A stretch of DNA of 64,000 nucleotides from Candidatus Melainabacteria bacterium (GTDB taxonomy: Bacteria; Cyanobacteriota; Vampirovibrionia; 2-02-FULL-35-15). The notes under the pieces are model-generated. The model did no database searches. It worked only from the letters and a program-made list of their open reading frames with translations, and was not told the DNA's origin. The stretch lies in contig JACPSL010000006.1 of the NCBI GenBank assembly GCA_016193285.1, positions 1-64,000 on the forward strand, given 5' to 3'. The position numbers and the translations under genes were made by a program. Below are positions 32,271-41,344 of the stretch, in pieces. Positions within the stretch are counted from its first letter, which is position 1. Each line of letters starts with the position of its first letter.

Positions 32271-33824
32271 ATGAAAAAACTCATAATAATCGGCGGTGGA
32301 AGAATGGGTTATGCCATTGCATGTGGAATTACACAAAACAAGCTATATAAAAAGCATGAAATCAACTTTGTAGAAAACTCAGAAGATAGAATTTCTTTTT
32401 TAAGAAAAAAAGGATTTACTGTTTATAAAGATTTTTACAGTAAAAATATTAGTGCAATTTTATTAGCAGTAAAACCTCGCGAGATAAAGGAAGTACTAAC
32501 TTCTTTAAAAAGAGTTAAATTAAAAAAAAGTATTCCAATAATTTCAATTGCAGCTGGCATAAAAATTAAAACAATTTCTTCTAACCTAAGCTTAAAACAA
32601 CCAATTGCAAGGGTAATGCCTAACACTCCATGTCAAATTGGAGAAGGCATGAGTGTTATAACATTCAACAAGCACATTTTTAAGAAAGATAAAAACAAAA
32701 TTAAAAATATTTTTAAATCAATTGGAAGAGTTGTTGAACTTAAAGAAGAAAATTTCGACCTCATTACTGCTCTTAGTGGTTCAGGACCTGCATATTACTG
32801 TTATTTTATTGAATGTATGACTAAAAGCATAATGAAACTAAGAACCAGTAAAGCAATTACTAAAAAAACAGTTAATCAATTAGTTTTACAGACAGCTCTT
32901 GGAACAATAAAACTATTAACAGAAGGAAACATCCCGCCAGAAAAATTAAGAGAAAGTGTTACCTCCCCTCATGGCACAACAGAAGCAGCATTAAACGTAT
33001 TTAAAAAAAGAAATTTATATAACATTATTTCCTCAGCAATTAAAGCAGCAAGAAATAAATCAATTCAGCTTAGCAAAATTTTTCTTATAGTAATTGCATT
33101 ACTTGGCTTTTATAATTATTCTTTAGCTCAAGACCCAATTAAACTAAGTACTAAAACAGAAGATATTGCACTAACTGATGATATTAATATTGCTAGAGCA
33201 CAAGTTGTTAAATACCCAGACAATCCTGAAGCTCATTTTAATTTAGCAGTTGCACTTAGCAAAACAAGTCTTGTTGAAGAGGCAATTAAAGAACTTTACA
33301 AGACAAAAAAACTAATTAGAAAGGATGAAAATAAAAGAATTATTGATAAAAAGATAAACGAATACCTAACTATATTAAAAGAAAGCCCTGAAGCAAACAA
33401 TGTAAAGTACAGATTAGCTTTTAGCCATTATTTAAAAGCTTATTTAATAGCTAAAGAATATGAAAAAAAAGAAAAAGAAAATAAAAACTTTTTTGAATCA
33501 CAAAGCTTTTTATCAATAAATAAAAAATATAAAAAATTCCCTGAAATAAAAGAAAATGTTAATTTAAGTTTAAATTACTTTAAAGAACTAATTGAAGAAA
33601 ACCCACATGACAGCTGGAGTAAAATTTACTATGCTTTTATTATTGCTGAACAAACGGGTGACACTAGTAAAGCAAAAGAGCTCTGGAAAGAAGTAGTAAA
33701 CAAAGATCCTAATAATCCGGCTCCTCATTTTTTCTTAGGTGAATTACACATTAAAGAAGGAAATTTAAAAGAAGGGGTTTTAGAAATTTCTCAGGCACTT
33801 TTACTTAGAACAGCTGGTTATTAG
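32271..33824 (+). CDS. proC: pyrroline-5-carboxylate reductase fused to signal anchor and TPR domain
   Basis: A 517-residue fusion. Residues 1-269 are a complete ProC (IIIGGGRMGYAIACGI at the NADPH site, LLAVKPREIKEVL, ARVMPNTPCQIGEG, ALSGSGPAYYCYFIE, ESVTSPHGTTEAAL), the last enzyme of proline synthesis. At the usual ProC end a hydrophobic segment follows (270-287, IFLIVIALLGFYNYSLAQ), like a signal peptide with an LAQ|D cut site, then TPR-like helices to the end (ARAQVVKYPDNPEAHFNLAVALS, APHFFLGELHIKEGNLKEG). Most likely two genes joined by loss of a stop; a sequencing error is possible. Confidence 0.85.
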   Translation: MKKLIIIGGGRMGYAIACGITQNKLYKKHEINFVENSEDRISFLRKKGFTVYKDFYSKNISAILLAVKPREIKEVLTSLKRVKLKKSIPIISIAAGIKIKTISSNLSLKQPIARVMPNTPCQIGEGMSVITFNKHIFKKDKNKIKNIFKSIGRVVELKEENFDLITALSGSGPAYYCYFIECMTKSIMKLRTSKAITKKTVNQLVLQTALGTIKLLTEGNIPPEKLRESVTSPHGTTEAALNVFKKRNLYNIISSAIKAARNKSIQLSKIFLIVIALLGFYNYSLAQDPIKLSTKTEDIALTDDINIARAQVVKYPDNPEAHFNLAVALSKTSLVEEAIKELYKTKKLIRKDENKRIIDKKINEYLTILKESPEANNVKYRLAFSHYLKAYLIAKEYEKKEKENKNFFESQSFLSINKKYKKFPEIKENVNLSLNYFKELIEENPHDSWSKIYYAFIIAEQTGDTSKAKELWKEVVNKDPNNPAPHFFLGELHIKEGNLKEGVLEISQALLLRTAGY

Positions 33825-33855
33825 CTTTAAGAAGCACTATAATATCCCTATACAA

Positions 33856-34887
33856 ATGGCTAAAATAAAAAAGACAAAGGATCTTAAACTTATACCCTTA
33901 ATTGTAGTATTAGGATTATTATTGTTTTTTATAATTTCATTTGTTAAAGGGACCTTTTTAGTAAATAAATCAGAGAAAGAATTAAATCCTAAAAACCAGT
34001 CAAGCGAAGCACTAGCACAATCCTACAACTTAAAAGAGATAGATTCAAAAACTGGTCTTATACGATGGCAATTAGTTGCTAAAGAAGGTAAAACTGAAGA
34101 AAATTTACAAGCAGCCATAATTAAGGATATTAAAGCAGAAGTATTTAAAAACAATCAAATTATATTCAAGCTCAATGCCCCATACGCAAAAGCAAATGCT
34201 GGTACTAAGGAAATATATTTATTTGGAGATGTGACAGCTAGTGATATTAAGGGAGATCTTTTATTAAAATGTAATGAACTTACACTTGGCATGGGAACTT
34301 CAATTGAAGCTAGAAAAGGATTTAATTTATTACTAAAAAACAATGGCAGTGTAATTGGAGAGAATGTACTAATAAATGATGATCAAACAAAAATTATTGT
34401 TACAAACTTAAAAGAAGCATCATTTAAAGACATTTTACTTAGTGGAACCAATGTCCATATAGAAAAAAATAAAGACGGTGAAATAACAAAAGCAATTATT
34501 TCAAATGGTGGAAACATAATCTTAAAGAATGAGAAAAATAATAAGTTATCAGCAGAAATTTTAAAGTGGGAATTAAATGGCAACACCGAAGCAATTAATA
34601 ATGTAAGCTACACTTCAAGTGATAAAACATTTAAAGCAGAGCACTTAATAATCAAACCAAATAAAAACATATATGCTGACAACAACGTAACTATAATACA
34701 TGGAGAAACTAAATGTTTTGGTACCTTGCTCTCTTTTGAAAATAATTCTGACATAGTACTTAGTGGAAAATCAAAAGCAGTTCAAGGAAAGAAACAAATA
34801 AGTGCAGATAAAATTGTATATAACATAAACACTGGTAAAGTCCAAGCTCTTGGAAATGTAAAAACTACAATAATTAATAAGGTATAA
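33856..34887 (+). CDS. lptC: LptC-like LPS export protein
   Basis: A 343-residue single-pass protein: one N-terminal membrane helix (LIPLIVVLGLLLFFIISFVKG, about 11-31), then repeated OstA/LptC-type beta-jellyroll strands (SKTGLIRWQLVAKEGKTEEN, IYLFGDVTASDIKGDLLLKCNELTL, ADNNVTIIHGETKCFG). LptC links the inner-membrane LptBFG exporter with the periplasmic LptA bridge. It is longer than the E. coli protein (191 residues) and contains extra OstA-like turns. TATAAT lies 12 bp before the ATG. The next gene starts 1 bp after the stop. Confidence 0.75.
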   Translation: MAKIKKTKDLKLIPLIVVLGLLLFFIISFVKGTFLVNKSEKELNPKNQSSEALAQSYNLKEIDSKTGLIRWQLVAKEGKTEENLQAAIIKDIKAEVFKNNQIIFKLNAPYAKANAGTKEIYLFGDVTASDIKGDLLLKCNELTLGMGTSIEARKGFNLLLKNNGSVIGENVLINDDQTKIIVTNLKEASFKDILLSGTNVHIEKNKDGEITKAIISNGGNIILKNEKNNKLSAEILKWELNGNTEAINNVSYTSSDKTFKAEHLIIKPNKNIYADNNVTIIHGETKCFGTLLSFENNSDIVLSGKSKAVQGKKQISADKIVYNINTGKVQALGNVKTTIINKV

Positions 34888-34888
34888 A

Positions 34889-35878
34889 ATGAAAACTGTT
34901 TTTTTTAAAGCAATAAATCTAACAATAATTATTCAGGTGATTTTTTGCACTGTTTTATATGCTGAAGACTTTCAAGTAAAACATGCAGATTCACTTGAAG
35001 CTGACAAAGAGAATATTTATATTAAAGGAAATATTTTAGTTAATTATAAAGATGCAACATTAGAAGCTCCTGAAGGTAAGGTTGAAAATAACACAAATGG
35101 AGAAGTGGATAAGGCAATATTTACTGGCAGAGCAAAAATTAATTTAAAAGATAGAAAAATTGAAGCAGATAAAATAACTATTTTAATTAAAGAGCAAATA
35201 ATAATTGCAGAAGGTAAAACCATTTCTCAGTTAAAAGACAAAAAAAATGAAATTTTAACAATCACTTCTGACTACCAAGAAATAAAATGGACAGGAGAAA
35301 ACGCAAATGCAAAAGGAAATTTACAAACAAGTTATAAAGAAACTAAGGTTACTTGTGATGAAGCTCAAGTCATTTATAAAAACAATAAACCAATTCAAGC
35401 ATTATTTTGGGGAAAGGGCAAACAAGGATTTCTTGAACAATCAACAAGCAAGACAAAAGCAAATAAATTTATTTTTGATATAAATTCACAAAATGTAGAA
35501 GCAACAGGTAATGTACTTAGTACAGTTTGGCCAGACAAAAAAAAACCAATCAAGGAACAAGAACCTGTTTTGCTTAAAACTGACTATTTATATATAGATC
35601 AAGGCTCCGGTACAATTACAGCAGCAAGCAATTATAATAATAAAGTAAGCATTACTTACGAAGATACAAACGGAGAAAGTACTGAAGCTTTTCTTCTAAG
35701 AGATAAAATAAATAACAAGCCTGAAAAAATTATATTTAAAGGAGATGCCAGCGTAAGCCAAAAAGACAAACAATTATCATCTGAAGAGGTTGTATTTAAC
35801 TTTAAGAGCAAAAAACTAAGCAGCAATACTACAACCAATAAGAGACCTAAAACAATAATATTTAAATCAAATGATTAA
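34889..35878 (+). CDS. lptA: LptA/OstA-like periplasmic protein
   Basis: A 329-residue protein with a signal peptide (INLTIIIQVIFCTVLYAEDF, cut near 25) and OstA beta-jellyroll repeats: VKHADSLEADKENIYIKGNILVNYKDATLEAPEGKVEN, IFTGRAKINLKDRKIEADKI, ATGNVLSTVW and KADKIVF-like turns. LptA forms the periplasmic bridge for lipopolysaccharide. It follows lptC by 1 bp and overlaps the sensor kinase gene by 8 bp. With lptC it implies an outer membrane. Confidence 0.78.
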   Translation: MKTVFFKAINLTIIIQVIFCTVLYAEDFQVKHADSLEADKENIYIKGNILVNYKDATLEAPEGKVENNTNGEVDKAIFTGRAKINLKDRKIEADKITILIKEQIIIAEGKTISQLKDKKNEILTITSDYQEIKWTGENANAKGNLQTSYKETKVTCDEAQVIYKNNKPIQALFWGKGKQGFLEQSTSKTKANKFIFDINSQNVEATGNVLSTVWPDKKKPIKEQEPVLLKTDYLYIDQGSGTITAASNYNNKVSITYEDTNGESTEAFLLRDKINNKPEKIIFKGDASVSQKDKQLSSEEVVFNFKSKKLSSNTTTNKRPKTIIFKSND

Positions 35879-37841
35879 AATGAACATACCTAAATTAAAC
35901 AATCACAATATCTCCATAAGAAAAGCACTAGTATTAATTCAGATTTTTTTTAGTAGTTTAAGCTCTCAAGCAAGATTAATAACATCATTAGTATTTGGAA
36001 TCTCTGTTTTTATTACACTATCTGCATTTTTAATTATAAGCAACATACAATCAAATATTGATCGTCAAGTATTACAATTAAATTACAATCTCAAAGCAGC
36101 ACAAGTTTTATCACAGATTAGTGGACAAGCATTAATAATGAACTACAAAACTGCCTGGCATAGAAAAGAAAGATTAAATGCTCTGATTAAAAACTTTTTA
36201 AAAGAACATCCAGAAATTTGCTATATCATTTTTACTGATAATGCAGGTAATATACTTGCTAAGAGCCAGCTTGCCCACCTTTATTGGGCTCCAACAAACA
36301 ATTTACAAAAAATTCTTCCGCCACGTCATGTGCCTTTTATTGAAATGTCTTACACTAAAGGTGGAAAGACCCTTACAATAGCAGAGCCAATTCAATTTCA
36401 ATCTAACTTTCTTGGATGGGCTTGGTTAGGAATTCCTGATTCAGGATTTACAATTGTTGGCTCAAAAAAAGAATTAATGGTATTTCTTCTGGAAATATTT
36501 TTACTTGTTTGGGTTCTCTCAATAATTGGTGCAATAATTAACTCATTAATCATTACTCAACCTCTTAGAAAGCTAGAAAAAAGTGCAAAAGCAATTTCAG
36601 AAGGAAGATTTGGATTTCAACTGCCACTAAAAGGATTTTTAGGGAAAGAATTATCCCAATTAGTCAAAGCATTTAACAGAATGTCCAAAAGGTTAAAACA
36701 ATATGAAGAGTCAAATCTAGCAATACTTGGTTCTGAAAGAAACAAGTTTGAGTCAGTAATTATGTCAATTGCAGATGCTGTAATTGTTTTAGATAAAGAA
36801 AACATTATTCAAATTATTAATCCAAGAGCTAAGAGCCTTTTAAATAAATCAGGTGATGAACTTATAGGAAGAAATATTATTTCTATTTGGGGTAAAGAAA
36901 TAAATAAAGACTTATTTGATCACATAAGTAATCTAACAAATCCTAATGATGGTGGAGTCATAGAATATACCAATTTTGAATTAGTTAATGAAAATAAAAA
37001 CTTAAAAATAGTCATTAGTCCTTTATATGATTCAAACAATGAAAAGCTAGGAACAGTAATGATAATTCAAGACAGAACAAAAGAAGCTGAAATAGAATTA
37101 ATTAAACAAGAATTTATAAGTAACGTAAGTCACGAATTAAGAACACCTATAACAAGCATAAAATGTTACATTGATACACTTTGTTCGCATGATGATCAAA
37201 TTGATATTAAGACTAAAAATGAATTCCTTCAAATAATAAATGAAGAAGCAGACAGATTAAGCAATCTTGTCAATGACGTACTTGAATTATCTAAACTAGA
37301 ATCTACCAGTGCTAAATTACAACTTACACTTCAAGAGATTTATCCATCTATCGAATTTTCTTTAAAATCAATTGCTGTTCTTGCAAGTAAAAAATCAATC
37401 TGGTTAGTAAAAGACATTGAAGACAATCTCCCATCTGTTTATATAAACCAAGAAAATCTTGAAAGAATATTAATTAATCTTTTATCAAATGCTATCAAGT
37501 ACACCCCAGGAAACGGCATGGTTAAACTTGTTGTTCAAAAAGATAAAGACAATGTGTTATTTCAAGTAATTGATAATGGTATAGGAATTTTAGAAGAACA
37601 TATTCCATTAATCTTTGAAAGATTTTACAGAATTGAGAACAAAGTCCACACAATTAAAGGAACAGGACTTGGTTTAACTATCGTTAAAAAATCCATTGAA
37701 CAACATGGTAGCAAGTTATCAGTAAGGAGCAAGTTAGGTGAAGGAAGCATATTTGAATTTGCTTTGCCAATACCAACTCAAGAGAGTAGTACAGAAATAA
37801 CTAACTTAGAAAACAAACCTAGCCTAGCCAAATCTGCATAA
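35871..37841 (+). CDS. membrane sensor histidine kinase (VicK/NblS-like)
   Basis: A 656-residue kinase: membrane helix 1 (about 38-60, RLITSLVFGISVFITLSAFLII cut short here), an extracytoplasmic domain (65-200), helix 2 (about 205-228), HAMP (LRKLEKSAKAISEGRFGFQL), PAS (VIMSIADAVIVLDKENIIQIINPRA), HisKA with the His in FISNVSHELRTPITSIK, and ATPase (NLLSNAIKYTPGNG, DNGIGI, GTGLGLTIVKKS). The layout is that of VicK/NblS-type envelope-stress kinases. It is the last gene of proC-TPR, lptC, lptA; no response regulator is adjacent. Confidence 0.9.
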   Translation: MIKMNIPKLNNHNISIRKALVLIQIFFSSLSSQARLITSLVFGISVFITLSAFLIISNIQSNIDRQVLQLNYNLKAAQVLSQISGQALIMNYKTAWHRKERLNALIKNFLKEHPEICYIIFTDNAGNILAKSQLAHLYWAPTNNLQKILPPRHVPFIEMSYTKGGKTLTIAEPIQFQSNFLGWAWLGIPDSGFTIVGSKKELMVFLLEIFLLVWVLSIIGAIINSLIITQPLRKLEKSAKAISEGRFGFQLPLKGFLGKELSQLVKAFNRMSKRLKQYEESNLAILGSERNKFESVIMSIADAVIVLDKENIIQIINPRAKSLLNKSGDELIGRNIISIWGKEINKDLFDHISNLTNPNDGGVIEYTNFELVNENKNLKIVISPLYDSNNEKLGTVMIIQDRTKEAEIELIKQEFISNVSHELRTPITSIKCYIDTLCSHDDQIDIKTKNEFLQIINEEADRLSNLVNDVLELSKLESTSAKLQLTLQEIYPSIEFSLKSIAVLASKKSIWLVKDIEDNLPSVYINQENLERILINLLSNAIKYTPGNGMVKLVVQKDKDNVLFQVIDNGIGILEEHIPLIFERFYRIENKVHTIKGTGLGLTIVKKSIEQHGSKLSVRSKLGEGSIFEFALPIPTQESSTEITNLENKPSLAKSA

Positions 37842-37904
37842 ATAATTAATGCAGTATAATAAATAACCTAGTGTTGAAATGCACTTTAAAAAGCAAAAAC
37901 TCCC

Positions 37905-37976
37905 GGATTCGTAGCTCAATGGTAGAGCAGAGGACTCATAATCCTTTGGTTGCAGGTTCGAATCCTGCCGGATCCA
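37905..37976 (+). tRNA. tRNA-Met or tRNA-Ile2 (CAT anticodon)
   Basis: A 72-nt cloverleaf: acceptor GGATTCG/CGGATCC, D arm GCTC...GAGC, anticodon arm AGGACTCATAATCCT with CAT, T arm GCAGGTTCGAATCCTGC, discriminator A. A CAT anticodon can be elongator Met, or Ile if C34 becomes lysidine; the acceptor does not look like an initiator (G1 pairs with C72). Only identity elements or a TilS test would settle this. Confidence 0.9.
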
Positions 37977-38307
37977 AAAGATCCAAGCTATTCATAAGTT
38001 AACAGCAAAGGTTTTTCTGAAAACGAAAAACCTGAGCGTTGATAAGGAGACCATCGGTTTAGCCCATTCATGCAATTAATATTTCAAAAATAATATCTTT
38101 AAAAAAGTAAACTTTTTCCCTTAAATTGAATTTATTCTTAGCAATTAACCAACAGCCCCCATAAGTATCTCAGGGCTACCCCTTTCCAATCTTAGATAAA
38201 ACTTAAAATTCTATCTCTACCCAATACTCTGTTAAAAAAAAATAAGAGAGGGTAAAACCTATATTAGGGTTTTTAAATTTTCTAGGTACTTATGGAGATA
38301 GAAATCA
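37977..38307. other. 331-bp noncoding spacer with hairpins
   Basis: No gene is visible. A 7-bp hairpin GGTTTTT/AAAAACC lies at 38010-38032, one copy of a 22-bp direct repeat at 38054-38075, and an AAAACCT/AGGGTTTT hairpin followed by a T-run near 38254-38274, about 35 bp before the Cys-rich gene, which could act as an attenuator or terminator. GGAG lies before the ATG of that gene. Confidence 0.5.
38054..38075 (+). repeat. 22-bp direct repeat, left copy
   Basis: TCGGTTTAGCCCATTCATGC plus AA occurs here and again at 40112-40133, with no mismatch. The pair encloses the Cys-rich secreted protein gene and its upstream region (about 2 kb). Such an arrangement can mark the ends of an inserted or cassette-like segment. 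Confidence 0.75.
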
Positions 38308-40104
38308 ATGAAACAAATATTAATTACAGTTAGTACCTTATTAATTGTAGACTTCTTAAACCCAGCTTATGCAGATCCCACTGGACTACTACCAACCCAG
38401 AGCTATTATGGACTAACACTAACCTCTAACGTATACACACCACCAAAAAAAATCCAGATATCAGTTCACCATAGAGTATACTACTATAGAACACCAGTGT
38501 ACATCTGGAATCTAATTACAGGGAATGGGTGGTCACCTTGGGCAGAAAAGGGTTCTAGTTGGGCTGAACCAATAGCTCCTCCTAAACTAACCCCCAACAA
38601 TCCTGTCATAGACAGCTTTCAATCAAGTCATGGGGTATACATTAACGATATTATACCTGTAGGTAGTCCATTTAAGGTTGCATCCGACCTTCACTGTACT
38701 GACAATGCGGGTGTGGACATAATTGCTAGCCACAAAGAAGACGAATTTCTTATTCCTACTGGGCAAGATACAAACATAATTACAGAAAGGACATTTTACC
38801 ATGGACTTGATTGGTGGGCCCCTTGTGCCATAGTATCACCAGTTACAGTTGATGATGCTGACACCGATGAAAGCACGAGTACAACACCAACAGAAGAACA
38901 ATCACCAACGCCAGCATCACAGCCAGTTACAGTTGATGATGCTGACACCGACTCTCCTACTCCTACTCCTTGTTTAATTACATACTGCGCACAATGTCCA
39001 ACCGAACCAAATACTAACCCAACTCAATGCCGATCATGCTGTGATAATTGTTGTGCAGTATCAGGTCTATATTACAACTGCCTTGCACAATGCCCTACTC
39101 CTACTCCTACTTCTTCTCCTTCTCCTTCTCCAACCCCTTCTCCAACTCCTAAATACGAAGACATAGTATCTTGTAGCAGTACAACAGCTGGTTTATGTAG
39201 TGAAGTTAATGCAGCTTGTTCCTATAAGAATACTTCTAACGGTGATGTATTCAAGGGTAAGTGCAAGAATGAAACAACCACAGATGGCCTAAAATTTTGT
39301 GGGTGTAGCTTAATAGAAGATACTGCAGAAGGTTGTACACAATGGATTAGTGAGCCTCTAGCAGGAAGGTGTCTTAAGAAAGATCAAACATGTACTATTC
39401 AAGGTAGTGGTCCCAATGGAGGTAAAAAAGGTATTTGTACTAATATAGATGAAGTAAATGCTGAAGGCCTACCTGTATCAACTTGCTCATGCCAGTTACC
39501 ACCATTTGAAGACATCGTATCTTGTAGCCGTACAACAGCTGGCTTATGTAGTGAAGTTAATGCAGCTTGTTCATTTAGGAATAATTCCAATGATCAAGTG
39601 ATTAATGGAAAGTGCAAGAATACAGACAGTGGGATTTGTATTTGTGACATAACAGAAAATACTGCGGACGGTTGTACTTATTATATAGGTGGTGGTGCTG
39701 CAACAGGAGCATGTTTTATACCAAATCAAGAATGTACTTATCAAGGTCCTCCTGGTGATCCTAATAATGGTAGTCGAGGTGTTTGCGTAACTAGGACTGA
39801 AATAGATATAGATAGTAGTAATGAGGTTCTAAGATGTAGGTGTAATGAAAAAGCAGTTTGTGGAGATGATCGAATTGACAAAGAGCAAGGAGAAGTATGT
39901 GATCCTCCAGACAGAGTAGGAACTGGTTGTTATGAAGATTGGAATTGCAGTCCAGATTGTAAATCCTGCATTCCATCTGATCCTTGTTTAGAACATTCTG
40001 GTGCTGCCTCCTGTGGATTTACACAATGTGGGTCAGGTGGTACGCAGAGAAATTGTGCCTATGATGAAGATACAGGAATGTGCTACTGCCCAGTGGTATT
40101 TTAA
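38308..40104 (+). CDS. secreted cysteine-rich multi-domain protein
   Basis: A 598-residue protein with a signal peptide (1-22, cut near AYA|DP). An N-terminal region of about 180 residues lacks Cys pairs, followed by Pro/Thr/Ser linkers (PTPTPTSSPSPSP), two duplicated Cys-rich domains (EDIVSCSSTTAGLCSEVNAA and EDIVSCSRTTAGLCSEVNAA, each about 110 residues) and a C-terminal Cys motif (CGDDRIDKEQGEVCDPPD) shared with the protein at 48046. The near-identical DNA of the domain starts shows recent duplication. Likely disulfide-rich and extracellular; function unknown. Confidence 0.8.
   Translation: MKQILITVSTLLIVDFLNPAYADPTGLLPTQSYYGLTLTSNVYTPPKKIQISVHHRVYYYRTPVYIWNLITGNGWSPWAEKGSSWAEPIAPPKLTPNNPVIDSFQSSHGVYINDIIPVGSPFKVASDLHCTDNAGVDIIASHKEDEFLIPTGQDTNIITERTFYHGLDWWAPCAIVSPVTVDDADTDESTSTTPTEEQSPTPASQPVTVDDADTDSPTPTPCLITYCAQCPTEPNTNPTQCRSCCDNCCAVSGLYYNCLAQCPTPTPTSSPSPSPTPSPTPKYEDIVSCSSTTAGLCSEVNAACSYKNTSNGDVFKGKCKNETTTDGLKFCGCSLIEDTAEGCTQWISEPLAGRCLKKDQTCTIQGSGPNGGKKGICTNIDEVNAEGLPVSTCSCQLPPFEDIVSCSRTTAGLCSEVNAACSFRNNSNDQVINGKCKNTDSGICICDITENTADGCTYYIGGGAATGACFIPNQECTYQGPPGDPNNGSRGVCVTRTEIDIDSSNEVLRCRCNEKAVCGDDRIDKEQGEVCDPPDRVGTGCYEDWNCSPDCKSCIPSDPCLEHSGAASCGFTQCGSGGTQRNCAYDEDTGMCYCPVVF
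38840..38960 (+). repeat. duplicated linker coding for PVTVDDADTD
   Basis: The coding sequence for PVTVDDADTD is repeated about 91 bp apart with essentially identical bases, bracketing a Ser/Thr/Pro-rich linker in the Cys-rich protein. This is an in-frame internal duplication, separate from the duplicated Cys domains further on. Confidence 0.75.
39159..39575 (+). repeat. duplicated Cys-rich domain DNA
   Basis: The starts of the two Cys-rich domains (from about 39159 and 39509) share a stretch of about 65 bp with only a few differences, coding EDIVSCS-TTAGLCSEVNAACS. The remainder of the domains diverges more strongly. Selection or gene conversion may keep the starts alike. Confidence 0.75.
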
Positions 40105-40111
40105 GGGACTG

Positions 40112-40133
40112 TCGGTTTAGCCCATTCATGCAA
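40112..40133 (+). repeat. 22-bp direct repeat, right copy
   Basis: Exact second copy of the repeat at 38054-38075, eight bases after the stop of the Cys-rich gene. Same orientation as the left copy. Confidence 0.75.
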
Positions 40134-40348
40134 ATTATGAGGTGTACTGAAAATTTAAACCAATCTATAGTGTGATACTTTTCGTTTTTTATTCATAGAA
40201 TTTATTACAAGTTATATTGTAACAAGCAATTCCTCCTTTCTTAGATTTTGGTTTTTAAGATTTATGTTTAGATAAATTTTTAAGCTTTCTACTCCTTAAC
40301 CTAAAAACATCATTTTTTGCTTAAAAACCTAGGCAATAACAAATTTTG

Positions 40349-40378
40349 AGCTGCATTTTTGCTAAAAGAAATGCAGCT
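40349..40378. promoter_or_regulatory. 10-bp perfect hairpin upstream of the sigma factor gene
   Basis: AGCTGCATTT and AAATGCAGCT pair around a 10-base loop. A short T-run follows seven bases later on the plus strand, so it might terminate transcription from the Cys-rich gene, or act as an operator for the sigma gene. The sequence does not decide between them. Confidence 0.4.
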
Positions 40379-40444
40379 TAGAGTACTTTTCCTTAATTTG
40401 AAATTGCCTGTAAGTTATAATTGATTTTAATTAAAATATATTTT

Positions 40445-41296
40445 ATGAAAGTTCATCGAAACAATATGTCTCTAATGCCTATGTATATTTCTGATATTAA
40501 TAGAGTAGAGAATAGAGATAAGGATAAAAGATGTAATCTAACTCGAGAAGAGGAAGCTAAGTTATCTTCAAGAATAGCACTTGGTGATAAGGAAGCAAGG
40601 ACTAAACTTATAAACTCAAATTTAAGACTTGTAGTATACATTGCTAAAAAATACAATGGGCTTGGTATTGATCTAGAAGACTTAATACAAGAAGGTAATG
40701 TTGGTTTAATACGTGCAGTTGATAAATTTGATGGGGATAGAAATATTAAGTTTTCAACTTATGCAGCTTATTTGATAAAGCAATCAATACAAAAACTATT
40801 TCAAGATAAAGCAAAGATGATAAGCATTCCTCGTTATATGTATAAGTTAATTAGTAATTTAGAAACGGTATTAAAACAATTTGGGGAATCTAAGAAATCA
40901 ACATTAGTAGAAATTGCAAAAAAGCTTGGAGTCTCACTAAAGAGATTAGAAAGTATAATGCATGCAAAAGTAGTAAAAGATCTTAAGAGGGCTTTTGGAA
41001 ATGAAAAACCTGATGATAATGATGAAAATTTTCTTGATACTTTAGTTCTTGCTCCAGAATCTGATGAACCGGAAGCATCTGTGTTTCAAAATGAGTTAAG
41101 GGAAGATGTTCATCAAGCTTTAGGAGCGCTTGATGATAGAAGTCATATGATATTAGTAAAACGTTATGTTGATAAATTAACACTTAAGGAAATAGGACAG
41201 GAATTCGGTATAAATAAAGAAAGAGTAAGACAACTTCAGGATATGGCTTTGGAGAAATTGGGAAGAAACAGACAACTTACTAAATATACAGAATAA
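40445..41296 (+). CDS. RNA polymerase sigma-70 family factor
   Basis: A sigma-70 factor of about 283 residues without region 1.1. Region 2 is clear (LINSNLRLVVYIAKKYNGLGIDLEDLIQEGNVGLIRAVDKF, FSTYAAYLIKQSIQKLFQDK), region 3 follows, and region 4 ends it (LTLKEIGQEFGINKERVRQLQDMALEKL). It is an alternative, group 2/3-type factor. The ATG at 40445 is preferred over TTG at 40421; a third ATG at 40466 is possible. Promoter specificity is unknown. Confidence 0.88.
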   Translation: MKVHRNNMSLMPMYISDINRVENRDKDKRCNLTREEEAKLSSRIALGDKEARTKLINSNLRLVVYIAKKYNGLGIDLEDLIQEGNVGLIRAVDKFDGDRNIKFSTYAAYLIKQSIQKLFQDKAKMISIPRYMYKLISNLETVLKQFGESKKSTLVEIAKKLGVSLKRLESIMHAKVVKDLKRAFGNEKPDDNDENFLDTLVLAPESDEPEASVFQNELREDVHQALGALDDRSHMILVKRYVDKLTLKEIGQEFGINKERVRQLQDMALEKLGRNRQLTKYTE

Positions 41297-41344
41297 ATAG
41301 TTAGCTCTAATGTTTTACTCTAGCTTGTAAGTGGTTACAGGTTT

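Larger units (their letters stand above)
40105..40444. other. 340-bp noncoding spacer before the sigma factor gene
   Basis: No gene is visible. The right copy of the 22-bp repeat lies at 40112-40133. A perfect 10-bp hairpin (AGCTGCATTT / AAATGCAGCT, 40349-40378) lies about 65 bp before the sigma factor start. TATAAT at 40416-40421 is a candidate -10 box, but its -35 partner is poor. Confidence 0.5.

Noticed and set aside
38840-39150. CRISPR array
   Set aside because: The repeats are in-frame linker and domain duplications of a secreted protein, without regular spacing or unique spacers. No cas gene occurs in the window.
40416-40421. Promoter of the sigma factor gene
   Set aside because: A perfect TATAAT is present, but the nearest TTGAAA is only 12 bp upstream; too short a spacer to call confidently.
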